Assembly (NCBI GenBank): GCA_041166025.1
Contig: JBEAMJ010000047.1
Coordinates: 108,383-172,382 of the forward strand
Direction: 5' to 3'
Length of the DNA: 64,000 nucleotides
Source of the DNA: UBA7672 sp041166025
GTDB lineage: Bacteria; Pseudomonadota; Alphaproteobacteria; Caulobacterales; Hyphomonadaceae
Positions 1-9,391 of the stretch are shown one piece after another (positions within the stretch are counted from its first letter, which is position 1; each line of letters starts with the position of its first letter). Under the pieces are notes generated by a model. It was not told the origin of the DNA, did no database searches, and saw only the letters and a program-made list of their open reading frames with translations. A program made the position numbers and the translations under genes.

Positions 1-878
1 CGGTACCAAGCTGTGTCGTACCACAGCCCCCACGGATACATCCGGCGATAGTTCTCGTACGCCCAGATCTCGTCCATCATCGCGGCGTAGCGCCAAGCCT
101 CATAATCGCGCTCGCGAAGGTCCGCGATCTGCCGCGACGCCTCCACGCGCCAACGCCCCCAAGGCTGCGACTGCAGATAGAAGTCGTACGCCTCCACCGA
201 ATTGTCGGCGAGCGCACGACGCCAAGCCTCGTCGTCGCGACGATAGATCAGGTCGATCTCCAGCCGCGCCTCGTCCGCCCATTCCGACTTCGGATAGGCG
301 CGGAGAAAATCCTCCAGCTGCAGCGGCGAGCCGGTGCGCTTGGCTTTCACAAACGCGCCCTGGTCGGTCGGCCACAGCACATCCAGACGCGCCCGCGCAT
401 TCGCGGCATTCGCCCCGCGCGGCCATTCGTCGAGGAAGGCTTCGTAGCGCTCGATCTGGTCGACGGCGCGCACCTCGGCCCAATCCGCCTTCTCTTCCGC
501 GGCCAGACGCGGCGCGGCCAGCACAGCGCGGCGTGAATCCGCCACCTCCGCATTGGCGCCCCACGGGAAGCGCGCGAGGAAAGCGACATAGCCCTCCTCG
601 GTGTCCGCCTTCTTCGCTGTAGCGTAGGCGGCGGACTCCATCGCGATCAGCTCGTCGATGCGACGCTGCGCGGCGATGACGTTCAGCCCGTCCGGGTGGA
701 CGCGCATGTATTCGGCATAGGCGGGCGGCGTGTCGATGCGCGCGGCCTGCGCCCAGTCCATCTGGTGGATTTCCTCAGGCGTCGGCCCGAGTTCGCACGC
801 GCCGAGCAGTGCAAGCGCCGAAACTGCCGCTGCCAGACTGGCCAAATGACGATGGGTTTTCCTGTTCACGGACATCAT
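1..878 (-). CDS. Repeat-containing lipoprotein, C-terminus cut by the window edge
   Basis: The frame is open from position 878 to the left edge, so about 292 N-terminal residues are seen. Starts are two adjacent ATGs at 878 and 875, with GGGAGA about eight bases upstream. The N-terminus is basic, then hydrophobic, and ends in a lipobox LGAC with Cys28, so it is predicted to be a lipid-anchored periplasmic protein. The rest consists of at least five degenerate helical repeats of the form YxxFLxxxPxGxxAxxARxxL (for example YVAFLARFPWGANAEV and YEAFLDEWPRGANAAN). The same repeat type occurs in the C-terminal part of the TIR-MORN protein at 28238-30676. No catalytic domain is visible in the part present, and function is unknown. 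The PQQ dehydrogenase gene lies 150 bases upstream on the same strand. Confidence 0.8.
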   Translation of the reverse strand, partial: MMSVNRKTHRHLASLAAAVSALALLGACELGPTPEEIHQMDWAQAARIDTPPAYAEYMRVHPDGLNVIAAQRRIDELIAMESAAYATAKKADTEEGYVAFLARFPWGANAEVADSRRAVLAAPRLAAEEKADWAEVRAVDQIERYEAFLDEWPRGANAANARARLDVLWPTDQGAFVKAKRTGSPLQLEDFLRAYPKSEWADEARLEIDLIYRRDDEAWRRALADNSVEAYDFYLQSQPWGRWRVEASRQIADLRERDYEAWRYAAMMDEIWAYENYRRMYPWGLWYDTAWY

Positions 879-1028
879 CCAGTTCTCCCGACTCTCACGA
901 CTATAGCAGGAAAGATGAACGGGAGTGGAACGGGTACTTCCCATGCTGGGAGATCCACCTACTGCGCAGGCAACCGCTTCCGTCGCGCTTCGAGTGCCAC
1001 CTTCCCCGCCTTTGGCGGGTCAGGACTG

Positions 1029-2801
1029 TCATCCCGGGAGTGCGAACACCTGGATCGAGGGCGTGCCGGTGGCGGGCGTTAGTGGGGGGAGGCCTTGGGC
1101 GGCGCGGAAGCGCTGGTAACGGGGCGACATCGCGCCGATGTGGTAATTGCCCATGCCGGTGACGACGGCGACATACTGCTTTTCGTTGACGCTGTAGGTC
1201 ATCAGGATCGAACTCGGATTGGCGTCGAGCGGCGCGCTCCACAACAGCCTACCGTCACGATCGTCGAACGCCTTGAGCGCGGGATCGAGATCGCCGATGA
1301 ATACCACGCCGCCGGCCGTGGCCAGCGCGGAGGTGGAAATTGGCGCGTCGAGATCGCGCTTCCAGGCGACCTTCCTTCCGGCAAGGTCCATCGCCTGCAG
1401 CTGTCCCATCTTCTTGTCGGCCACCGCGTTGGGATGGTCGGACTCGGATATGCGGGCGCCAGGCGCGCTGAGCAACGAGCCGCCTTCATTGCCCATCTTG
1501 GCGCACCATTCGGTGAGCGGCAGGTAGAGCATGCCGGTAGATGGGCTGTAGGAGGTGGGCGGCCAGGCACGCGCGCCGGATGGGCCGGGGCAATAGGTGG
1601 TCGGCCGCGCGGGGTCTGGATAGCGCTTTGGGTCAATCGTCTTGGCGCCGGTCTTGGGGTCGATCGCGGTGATCATGTCCTGCGTGCCCGCATCGATCGA
1701 GAAGAGGTACTCGCCGGTGGCCGCATCGAGCGCATCGAGCACGCCCATCTTGCCGACATTCATCACCACCTTGCGGTCACGGCCATTGACCTTCAACGTC
1801 ACGATCGTGCGCTCGAACGCCCAGTCCATATCCCATTGATCATTGGCGACGTGCTGGTAGTGCCATTTCAGCTGGCCGGTGGCGGGGTCGAGTGCCATCG
1901 TGCTGTTGGTGTAGAGCGCATCGTTGGTAACGCCGGGAAGCTCGGAGCGCTTGACCAGCGGCGCGGTGTCGTAGGTCGGCCCGGCGCCAAAATAGAGAAG
2001 TTTTAGTTCGGGATCATAGGTGGCCTTGTCCCAGACCGATCCGCCGGTGCGCTTCTCCAGAGGCAGGTCATTCCAGGTGTTGCCGCCGGGCGCGCCGGGG
2101 CGCGCGATGGTGTGAAAGCGCCAGACTTCCTCACCGGTGGCGATGTCGAGGCCGACGAGAAAACCGCCGCCTGGGCCGGCGCTGGCGGTCACGGCCTGGA
2201 TCAACTTGTCGCCGATCACCATGGGCGCGCTGCGCAGATTGAACACCATGCGGTTGCTCGCTGGCGGGCTAAGTTCGATCTTGTGGTCCCACGCCTTCTC
2301 GCCCGTGCGCGCATCGAGCGCGATGACATGCAGATCGGACGTCGGCGCGAAGACGCGGTTGCCGCCCAACCCAATACCCATCTTCATCGACGAGCCGCTG
2401 ACCGACTGGTGCACATGGCGCCACATCTCCTGCCCCGTCACCGCATCGAGCGCGAGGATCGTGTCCGGGGCGGTGTGCAGGTACATCACGCCGGCGTGGA
2501 CAAGCGGGGACGGCATACTGAGCCCGGCCGCGAGCGGCGCTCGCCAGGCCGGCGCGAGGTTCTCCACAGTGTCGCGGTTGATCGTCTTGAGCGGACTGAA
2601 GTTATGTCCGTCATAGGCGCGGCCCCAGAGCAACCAGTCGCCGGATGCGGGCTTGGCGAGCCGGGCTGAAGTAACGGGGGGAAGCGCGGCGATACGCTCG
2701 GCCGGCGTCATCGGCGTCACAGGTGCGGGCTCGGTCGCGCACGCCCCGAGGGCCAGTGCTGCGCCCGCTACAAGGCCTACAAGTTTCGTGAGTGACTGCA
2801 T
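1029..2801 (-). CDS. PQQ-dependent dehydrogenase, lipoprotein
   Basis: A 590-residue quinoprotein of the PQQ alcohol/glucose dehydrogenase superfamily, which oxidises alcohols or sugars in the periplasm and passes electrons to the respiratory chain. Seen: WLLWGRAYDGHNFSP near the mature N-terminus, repeated W-motif blades such as LDAATGEYLF and LDPATGQLKW, and WDMD in the region where family members carry the catalytic Asp (WDYD). There is no C-terminal cytochrome c domain (no CxxCH), so an external electron acceptor is needed. The start at 2801 was chosen because GGGAG lies eight bases upstream and the protein then begins with a lipoprotein signal (LGAC, Cys21); a longer frame up to 2897 has no such support. 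It is divergent from the acylase gene at 3002. The substrate cannot be told from sequence alone. Confidence 0.88.
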   Translation of the reverse strand: MQSLTKLVGLVAGAALALGACATEPAPVTPMTPAERIAALPPVTSARLAKPASGDWLLWGRAYDGHNFSPLKTINRDTVENLAPAWRAPLAAGLSMPSPLVHAGVMYLHTAPDTILALDAVTGQEMWRHVHQSVSGSSMKMGIGLGGNRVFAPTSDLHVIALDARTGEKAWDHKIELSPPASNRMVFNLRSAPMVIGDKLIQAVTASAGPGGGFLVGLDIATGEEVWRFHTIARPGAPGGNTWNDLPLEKRTGGSVWDKATYDPELKLLYFGAGPTYDTAPLVKRSELPGVTNDALYTNSTMALDPATGQLKWHYQHVANDQWDMDWAFERTIVTLKVNGRDRKVVMNVGKMGVLDALDAATGEYLFSIDAGTQDMITAIDPKTGAKTIDPKRYPDPARPTTYCPGPSGARAWPPTSYSPSTGMLYLPLTEWCAKMGNEGGSLLSAPGARISESDHPNAVADKKMGQLQAMDLAGRKVAWKRDLDAPISTSALATAGGVVFIGDLDPALKAFDDRDGRLLWSAPLDANPSSILMTYSVNEKQYVAVVTGMGNYHIGAMSPRYQRFRAAQGLPPLTPATGTPSIQVFALPG

Positions 2802-3001
2802 GCCCGTACTCCCGCAGCTTCTGCTCGTTCGCCGAGTCTGGCCCCACACTAGGAGACTGGCGCAGGCGTTGGAAGCATGTCCTAGCGGAGGGCGCATTCA
2901 CCGTTGCGGCGCCGGACCGCTCGCGAAGCGGTGAAACGGATCGGCTTGACGGATCGGCTGGGCGAGCGCCCCATCGGCGCAAATCAAGAGCGGAGGATGT
3001 C

Positions 3002-5272
3002 ATGCAGCGTCGCCTGGTGTGTGCAGTTGCAGCAGCGGCCGTGATATCGTCCTGCGTCAGCGCTCCTGGGGCGGTGGAGGCGCCGCTAGCCGCTGAAATC
3101 CGGCGCACGGCCTATGGCGTCCCACACATCAAGGCGAACGACTATGCCGGCCTTGGCTACGGCCTTGGCTATGCAGTGGCCGAAGACAACGTCTGCGAGA
3201 TCGCCGAGCGGTTCCTCACCGTCGCCGGCGAACGCGCGAAGTTCCTCGGCCGCGGCGAGAACGATGCCAACGTTGTCAGCGATCTCTACCACAGGCGTCT
3301 CATCGCGTCGGGCGAACTGGAGAAGCTTCTTGCCGGTCCGGCCAGTTCTCCGGACACGCCGAGCGCAGACGCCCGCGCGATGGCGCGCGGCTATGTCGCC
3401 GGCATCTCCCGCTATATCCGCGAGACCGGCGTAGCCAACATCAGCGATCCGCGCTGCAAGGGCGCACCGTGGGTGCGCGAGCTGACTGAGATCGACTACT
3501 GGCGTCACCAGCTCGCCGGACAGGTCGTGATCCAGATGGGAGGGGTTGCAGGCGCGCAGCCGCCGGGCGTGGGCGGCCACGCAGAGATCGCTATCGACGA
3601 TCCTTTCGTGGAGACGACGCAGCTCGGCAGCAACGCCTTCGGCCTCGGCAAGCAAGTGACGCAATCGGGTTACGGCATGTTGCTCGGAAATCCGCACTAT
3701 CCGTGGGACGGCATGAACCGCTTCTACCGGATGCATCTCACGATCCCGGGCAAGCTCAACGTCGTTGGAGCCGGCCTCGTCAGCAACGCTTCCGTTGGCA
3801 TCGGCCACACAGACACCATCGCCTGGACGCACACTGTATCGACGGCGCGACGATTCGGCGTATTCGAGCTCACGCTCGATCCGGCCGACCCCACGCGCTA
3901 CATGCACGATGGCGTGTCGACGCCGATGACGCGGCTCAGCGTCAGTGTCGATGTGAAGGACGCGGAGCCGGTGACGCGCACCTTCTACACAACACGCTTC
4001 GGTCCTGTCCTTGAGACTCAGACCTTCCCCTGGACAGCAACTCACGCCTACGCGCTTCGCACCATCCCGCAGGGCGTCCGCTCACCGGACCAGTATCTCG
4101 CGATATGGCAGGCGAAGAATGTGCGCGACCTGAAGGTCATCCTCGGCAAGTACCAGGCCACGGGCTTCAATACGACTGCGGTCGACAAGGGCGGCGAGTC
4201 CTTCTTCGGCGACATGGGCATGATGCCCAACGTCTCGAAAGCGCTTGGCGACCGCTGCGCCAAGTCCGACCTGGCAAAGAAGCAGTGGACGGAAACGCGC
4301 GTGCCAGTGCTCGACGGCTCGACCTCGACCTGCGAGTGGGCGACTGATTCGGATTCGACAGCGCCAGGCGTCTTCGGGGCCAGCCGTACGCCGCACCTCT
4401 TCCGCTCCGACTATGTGAGCCAGAGCAATGACAGCCACTGGCTCACCAATCCGAATCAAGCGCTGGCGGGTTTCAGCCCGATCTTCGGCGACGAGCAGAC
4501 GGCGCGCTCGCTGCGCACGCAGCTCGGCATCGACATCGTGGACGACCGGGTCGCCGGCACGGACGGCATGCCCGGCGTCAAATTCGACCTCTCGACGCTG
4601 CAGGGCGCGCTATACCAAAACCGGCATCGCGGCGCCGAGCTGGTGCGCGATGACCTCGTCAGGCACTGCAAGGCACTCGGCGATGAAAAGCTGGGGCCGG
4701 CCTGCACTGCGCTCGCCAACTGGGACACCAAGGTGAATCTCGACAGTCGCGGCGCGCACCTGTTCCACCTCTTTGCGGAAAATGGCGGCCTGCAGTTCAA
4801 GGTCCCCTTCAATCCCGCCGATCCGGTGAACACCCCCAACACGCTCGATGTCGCCAACCCGAAGGTGACCGAGGCGCTGCGCAAGGCGGTGGACAAGCTC
4901 GGCGAGCTCCGCATTCCGCTTGATGCGCGCCTCGGGGATGTCCAACGCGAGACCCGCAATGGCGAACGCATCCCCATTCATGGCGGAGCCGGCCCGGAAG
5001 GCGTGTTCAACGTCATCACGGTCGAGAACCTGGAGCCTGAACTCGGCTGGACAAGCATCCGCCACGGCTCAAGCTGGATCATGACGGTCGAGTTCACGCC
5101 TGGCGGCCCGAAGAGCGAGGGCATCCTCTCTTACTCGCAATCGGTGAACCCCAACTCGCCCCACTATTCCGACCAGACCCACGCCTACTCACGCAAGCAA
5201 TGGGACGACCTCCGCTTCAGCGAAGCGGCGGTGGAGGCGGGGACGATCACGCGGAAGACGATCTCGGAGTAG
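3002..5272 (+). CDS. Penicillin/AHL acylase family Ntn hydrolase, lipoprotein
   Basis: A 756-residue S45-family acylase. Family members are made as a precursor that self-cleaves before a serine, which becomes the N-terminal nucleophile and hydrolyses amide bonds in penicillins, aculeacin or acyl-homoserine lactones. Here that serine is most likely Ser210 in LGSNAFGLG, matching the family GSNxW/F motif; HxxAHTVSTARRFG-like sequence (WTHTVSTARRFG) follows about 70 residues later as in relatives. The start at 3002 follows GCGGAGGATGTC and gives a lipobox ISSC with Cys18; the frame is open further upstream but without signal-peptide logic. It ends 14 bases before the convergent crotonase gene. 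Whether it degrades quorum signals is not decidable here. Confidence 0.9.
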   Translation: MQRRLVCAVAAAAVISSCVSAPGAVEAPLAAEIRRTAYGVPHIKANDYAGLGYGLGYAVAEDNVCEIAERFLTVAGERAKFLGRGENDANVVSDLYHRRLIASGELEKLLAGPASSPDTPSADARAMARGYVAGISRYIRETGVANISDPRCKGAPWVRELTEIDYWRHQLAGQVVIQMGGVAGAQPPGVGGHAEIAIDDPFVETTQLGSNAFGLGKQVTQSGYGMLLGNPHYPWDGMNRFYRMHLTIPGKLNVVGAGLVSNASVGIGHTDTIAWTHTVSTARRFGVFELTLDPADPTRYMHDGVSTPMTRLSVSVDVKDAEPVTRTFYTTRFGPVLETQTFPWTATHAYALRTIPQGVRSPDQYLAIWQAKNVRDLKVILGKYQATGFNTTAVDKGGESFFGDMGMMPNVSKALGDRCAKSDLAKKQWTETRVPVLDGSTSTCEWATDSDSTAPGVFGASRTPHLFRSDYVSQSNDSHWLTNPNQALAGFSPIFGDEQTARSLRTQLGIDIVDDRVAGTDGMPGVKFDLSTLQGALYQNRHRGAELVRDDLVRHCKALGDEKLGPACTALANWDTKVNLDSRGAHLFHLFAENGGLQFKVPFNPADPVNTPNTLDVANPKVTEALRKAVDKLGELRIPLDARLGDVQRETRNGERIPIHGGAGPEGVFNVITVENLEPELGWTSIRHGSSWIMTVEFTPGGPKSEGILSYSQSVNPNSPHYSDQTHAYSRKQWDDLRFSEAAVEAGTITRKTISE

Positions 5273-5286
5273 ATGACAGACCCGAT

Positions 5287-6129
5287 CTACCGCCCCGTAA
5301 ATTTCGCCGGGCGTTTCTCCACGAAGTGGGCGACGCCTTCGCGGAAGTCTTCCGAGCGGAAGCTGGGCGGCATGTCGGCGTTGGCGCTCTCGATCGCATC
5401 GCCGAGCGTCTGGAACTGCGCGTTCCAGATCTCGCGCTTCATCTCGCGCAGTGAACGCGGCGAGACTTCGTGCGCAAGCATCCGCGCATAGGCGGCGATC
5501 TCGCTTGAGAAGTCCGCAGCCGGGATCACGCGGTTGACCAGCCGCATCTGCAGCGCCTCGGCCGCCGTGATCACGCGCGCGGAATAGAGCAGGTCGGCCG
5601 CCGCGCTGAACCCGACGAGCCGGGGAAGCAGCCACGAGATACCATGCTCGGCGACAAGGCCGCGGCGCGCGAAGGCGGTGGTGAACTTCGCCGAGTCGCT
5701 CGCGATGCGGATGTCGCAATAGAGCGAGAGGATCATGCCGAGACCGGCGGCCGGGCCGTTGATTGCCGCGACGATTGGCTTGGGCACGGCGGGGAACCAG
5801 GAGTACTGTTTCTGGAAGTTGGGGTTGGAGGCTGGGTCCCATGCAGGCGGCGAACCCACCGCAACCCGCGTGGTGGCGCCATCGCCGGTCTGGATCGTCT
5901 GCAGCATGCCCATGTCGGCCCCGGCGCAGAAGCCCTTGCCCGCGCCGGTCAACACGATCACGCGCACGCTCTCGTCATTGGCCGCTTCGCGCATGGCGAG
6001 CCGCACGTCGCGGTCCATCTCGCCGCGCCAGGCGTTGAGCTTGTCCGGCCGGTTGAGCGTGACCCAGGCCACGCCGTCCTCGGCGGAATAGAGGATGTCC
6101 TCGTAGGTGCGGACGGCGGTGTCGGCCAT
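5287..6129 (-). CDS. Enoyl-CoA hydratase/isomerase family protein (crotonase)
   Basis: 280 residues, the usual crotonase length. Crotonases hold acyl-CoA thioesters in an oxyanion hole and carry out hydration, isomerisation or related steps. The two oxyanion-hole segments are visible: FCAGADM at 67-73 and NGPAAGLG at 124-131. GLVAEHGISWLLPRLVG places Glu161 where one of the catalytic glutamates usually lies; the other classical glutamate position is not obvious, so the exact reaction is uncertain. The start at 6129 has GGGAGA seven bases upstream. Divergent from uup, with a 96-base shared upstream region. Confidence 0.9.
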   Translation of the reverse strand: MADTAVRTYEDILYSAEDGVAWVTLNRPDKLNAWRGEMDRDVRLAMREAANDESVRVIVLTGAGKGFCAGADMGMLQTIQTGDGATTRVAVGSPPAWDPASNPNFQKQYSWFPAVPKPIVAAINGPAAGLGMILSLYCDIRIASDSAKFTTAFARRGLVAEHGISWLLPRLVGFSAAADLLYSARVITAAEALQMRLVNRVIPAADFSSEIAAYARMLAHEVSPRSLREMKREIWNAQFQTLGDAIESANADMPPSFRSEDFREGVAHFVEKRPAKFTGR

Positions 6130-6225
6130 GGCGTGTCTCCCTTTTGGCGCAAGGTTACGCTTTTGCGCGCAACGGGCAATCATGCGCGCTTGACCTCGCG
6201 GCCTGCTTCGGGTCCATGGCGCCGC

Positions 6226-8043
6226 ATGGCCGGACCTCCGATCGCAGTCCTACGCGGCGTCATGCTGACGCTGGGCGCCGCGCCCCTCTTCACGGGCGTC
6301 GACCTGCAGCTTGCGCGCGGGGAGCGCATGGCGCTGGTCGGACGGAACGGCGCAGGCAAGTCGACGCTGATGCGCATCCTTGCGGGCGCTATCGAGCCGG
6401 ACGGCGGCGAAATCTTCATGCAGCCCGGGGTCGTTGCGCGTCACCTGCTGCAGGAGCCCGATTTTTCCGGCTTCGTCACGGCGCTGGACTACGTCTCGCA
6501 GGGCCTCGCTCCGGACATGCTCTACCGCGCCGAGGCGGAGCTTGGCGCCTGGGGCGTGCCGTTCGATCTCGACCTGTCGAAGGCATCCGGCGGCCAGTCG
6601 CGCCGCATCGCCCTCGCCCACGCCTTCGCGCACGATCCGGACATCCTTCTGCTGGACGAACCAACCAACCATCTCGACGTGCCGGCGATCGAACTGCTCG
6701 AAGAAGAACTCAAGGCGTTCCGCGGCGCGGCGCTGATCGTGAGTCACGACCGGCGCTTCCTCGAAAATGTTGCGACGTCGGTGGCGTGGCTGCGCCAGGG
6801 CGTCGTCCGCCAGATGGACAAAGGCTATGCCGCTTTCGAGGATTGGGCCGAGACGGTGGAAGCCGAGGAGGAGAAGGCGTTCGAGAGGTTGAACGTCCAG
6901 CTCAAGGCCGAGGAGCGCTGGATGGCGCGAGGCATCACAGCGCGGCGGCGTCGCAACATGGGCCGTGTGCGCAAGCTGCAGGACATGCGCGCGGAAAAGA
7001 AGCAGCGCCGGATCGCGCTCAACGAGGCGGCAAGCACAGCGAGCCTCGCGATCGACGCCGGCGCGCAGTCGGGCCGGCTGGTGATCGAGGCGAAGGGGCT
7101 GACAAAAATCTTCACGACACCCGAAGGCGCGCTGCCCATCGTCAGCAATCTGTCGCTGCGCGTGATGCGCGGCGACCGCCTCGGCCTCGTCGGCCCAAAT
7201 GGCGCGGGCAAGACGACACTGCTGCGGCTCCTGCTCGGTGAGATGGCGCCTGATGCCGGCAGCCTGCGCCTCGCGAACACGCTTGATATCGCCTATCTCG
7301 ACCAGACGCGGGCGACGCTGAGCCCCGACGCAACATTGTGGCAGACGCTCGCGCCGCTCGGCGGCGATCAGATCGTCGTGCGCGGCCACCCCAAGCACGT
7401 CGCCGCCTACGCCAAGGACTTCCTGTTCGAGAGCCGCCAGCTGCATCAGCCGGTCGGCGCACTCTCGGGCGGGGAACGCAACCGTTTGACGCTGGCCCTC
7501 GCACTGGCCAAGCCCTCCAACCTCCTGGTTCTGGACGAGCCGACCAATGATCTCGACATCGAGACCCTCGACTTGCTGGAGGACATGCTGAGCGAATATG
7601 AGGGCACACTTCTGCTGGTGAGCCACGACCGCGCCTTCATCGACAATGTCGTGACATCGGTGATGACGCCTCAGGGCGGTGGACAGTGGCTGGAGACGCC
7701 AGGGGGATACTCTGACTATCGCGGGCAGGCAGGCCCGGCGCCATCTGCTGCGCGTCCAGCTCCGAAGGCTGCGGCCCTGGCAGCAGCCCCGAAAGCGCCG
7801 GCCTCCAAGCTTAGCTACAAAGAGGCGCGGCGGTTGGAGGAGCTCGAGCGCCTGATGCCGGAACGGCAGGAGGAGATCGTCGCGCTGGAGGACCAGATGG
7901 CCGACTCTGCCCTCTTCTCCCGAGATCCAAAGGCCTTCCATGCTCGCGCCAACCGACTGGCCGCGGCTCGCAGCGAACTCGCAAGTCACGAAGCCGAATG
8001 GCTGGCGCTGGAGGAGAAGCGCGAGGCATTGGCAAGGGGTTAA
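6226..8043 (+). CDS. uup: ABC-F family ATPase, Uup type
   Basis: 605 residues with two ABC ATPase domains and no membrane segment, so it is a soluble ABC-F protein. Walker A motifs are GRNGAGKST (about 39-47) and GPNGAGKTT (about 322); signatures are SGGQSRR (about 120) and LSGGERNR (about 412); Walker B segments are ILLLDEPTNHLD and LLVLDEPTNDLD. The C-terminal 90 residues are charged and heptad-like (YKEARRLEELERLMPERQ onward), the coiled coil typical of Uup, which acts on branched DNA and ribosome-related processes. ATG at 6226 is the first start that leaves a normal family N-terminus; its ribosome binding site is weak, and a longer frame upstream overlaps the crotonase gene. Confidence 0.93.
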   Translation: MAGPPIAVLRGVMLTLGAAPLFTGVDLQLARGERMALVGRNGAGKSTLMRILAGAIEPDGGEIFMQPGVVARHLLQEPDFSGFVTALDYVSQGLAPDMLYRAEAELGAWGVPFDLDLSKASGGQSRRIALAHAFAHDPDILLLDEPTNHLDVPAIELLEEELKAFRGAALIVSHDRRFLENVATSVAWLRQGVVRQMDKGYAAFEDWAETVEAEEEKAFERLNVQLKAEERWMARGITARRRRNMGRVRKLQDMRAEKKQRRIALNEAASTASLAIDAGAQSGRLVIEAKGLTKIFTTPEGALPIVSNLSLRVMRGDRLGLVGPNGAGKTTLLRLLLGEMAPDAGSLRLANTLDIAYLDQTRATLSPDATLWQTLAPLGGDQIVVRGHPKHVAAYAKDFLFESRQLHQPVGALSGGERNRLTLALALAKPSNLLVLDEPTNDLDIETLDLLEDMLSEYEGTLLLVSHDRAFIDNVVTSVMTPQGGGQWLETPGGYSDYRGQAGPAPSAARPAPKAAALAAAPKAPASKLSYKEARRLEELERLMPERQEEIVALEDQMADSALFSRDPKAFHARANRLAAARSELASHEAEWLALEEKREALARG

Positions 8044-8164
8044 TCTGGGAAAACCCCTCAAATACATGCCTGCCAGACCCCGATCCCCGCCAATTGCAGG
8101 GTCCCGTAAAGCGCTCTCTTAACCGCCTGACGTTAGGGTTTGGCTTCCCAAGGGAGATGTTGGA

Positions 8165-9262
8165 ATGCCGTCCAGCGCAAGCCAGTTCGCGCTATTGCTC
8201 GACCTTGCCAAGGAAGGTTCGAGCGAAAAGCGGCGTGAGCTCCTGCGCCAAATCACCGATGTCTTCCTCGCCCATCCGACAGAACGCTCGGACAAGGAAT
8301 CCATTCTGTTCGACGAGATCGTTGGCGCGGTCGCTTCAGACCTCGAGACCCAGGTTCGTATCGAACTGTCACGCAAGGTGGCAGACAGCACGGCCCCACT
8401 TCGCCGCACTGCCCGTCGCCTCGCTATAGACGACATCGCGGTCGCACGTCCCGTGATCGAACGATCGCGCGCGCTTACCGAAGAGGATATCCTGGACGTT
8501 ATTGAGCAGAAGTCGCAGGATCATCTTCTCGCCGTGACCAAGCGTCCCGACATTGGCGAGAAGGTGTCCAGCGCGCTGGTCGACAAGGGCGAGGACCACG
8601 TGGTCGTCTCGCTGCTCCAGAACGCGACCGCGAAGATCAATCGCCAGACCTACGAACGCGTCGCCGAGCGCGTCGAGACGAGCCCCGTGCTGCACGCGCC
8701 CTTCGTGCGCAACGCCAATGTGCCGCTCGACATGCTGAACAATGTCTATCTCCGCGTAGAGAGCGACCTTCGTCGCGAGATCATGCGCAAGTTCCACGGC
8801 GTCTCGCCTGCTGAGCTGGAAGCCGCACTGGAGGTGAGCCGCACACACCTGTCGTCGGCTTATGGCGCACTACCGGCGGACTACTCGCTGGGCAAAGAAC
8901 ATATCGCCAAGCTCGAAAAGGCCGGTGCGCTGCGACCGCCCGTCCTGGTGCAGCTGCTGCGCGAGGAGCGGCACACCGCCTTCCTCATTGCCTTAGCCAA
9001 GATGGTCGACATCGACTTCGACCTCGGCCAGCGCCTGGTGCAGGCTAAGGACCTCGACGCCCTCGCCATGCTTTGCCGAGGCGCCGGCTTCGACCGGGGC
9101 CTTTTCGTCACCATCTGCATCATGGTGGCGGGTGACGGGACGGGTCTCAGCAAGACCGATGAATATGCTCAGATCTACGAACAGGTGCCCGTCGCCGCCG
9201 CGCAGCGGGCGCTGCGGTTCTGGAAAGTCCGCGCCAAGAACAGCGGGGCGCAGGCAGCCTGA
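8165..9262 (+). CDS. DUF2336 domain protein
   Basis: 365 residues, mostly helical and HEAT-like, matching the alphaproteobacterial DUF2336 family: an early segment LFDEIVGAVASDLETQVR, then repeated short helical pairs, and a C-terminal part GAGFDRGLFVTICIMV. No catalytic residues are known for the family; it is often linked to stress and envelope genes. ATG at 8165 is preceded by AAGGGAG at good spacing. A paralogue with the same layout is at 53213-54412. The function remains unknown. Confidence 0.85.
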   Translation: MPSSASQFALLLDLAKEGSSEKRRELLRQITDVFLAHPTERSDKESILFDEIVGAVASDLETQVRIELSRKVADSTAPLRRTARRLAIDDIAVARPVIERSRALTEEDILDVIEQKSQDHLLAVTKRPDIGEKVSSALVDKGEDHVVVSLLQNATAKINRQTYERVAERVETSPVLHAPFVRNANVPLDMLNNVYLRVESDLRREIMRKFHGVSPAELEAALEVSRTHLSSAYGALPADYSLGKEHIAKLEKAGALRPPVLVQLLREERHTAFLIALAKMVDIDFDLGQRLVQAKDLDALAMLCRGAGFDRGLFVTICIMVAGDGTGLSKTDEYAQIYEQVPVAAAQRALRFWKVRAKNSGAQAA

Positions 9263-9391
9263 CGCGACCGGCCTAGCGTGGCCGGCGAGTTTAGCGCCGG
9301 CAAGCCGTGTTCCTTCGCCCATCAGCAGCTCTGCGATTGCCCGACTCCAGGCGCTCGCCTAGGGTTTGCACGGCGGGGGAGAGGAACGTGC

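Noticed and set aside
1005..1019. CCCGCC-TTT-GGCGGG hairpin after the PQQ dehydrogenase gene
   Set aside because: The stem is six pairs and no T-run follows on the minus strand, so it is not a convincing terminator.
1026..1050. TGTCATCCCGGGAGTGCGAACAC resembling a family A arm
   Set aside because: It overlaps the stop codon and coding end of the dehydrogenase and no second arm is seen; likely chance.
6250..8067. A 605-codon open frame on the minus strand opposite uup
   Set aside because: It lies fully antisense to a clear ABC-F gene, is Arg/His-rich with no family motif, and is the kind of long shadow frame expected in GC-rich DNA.
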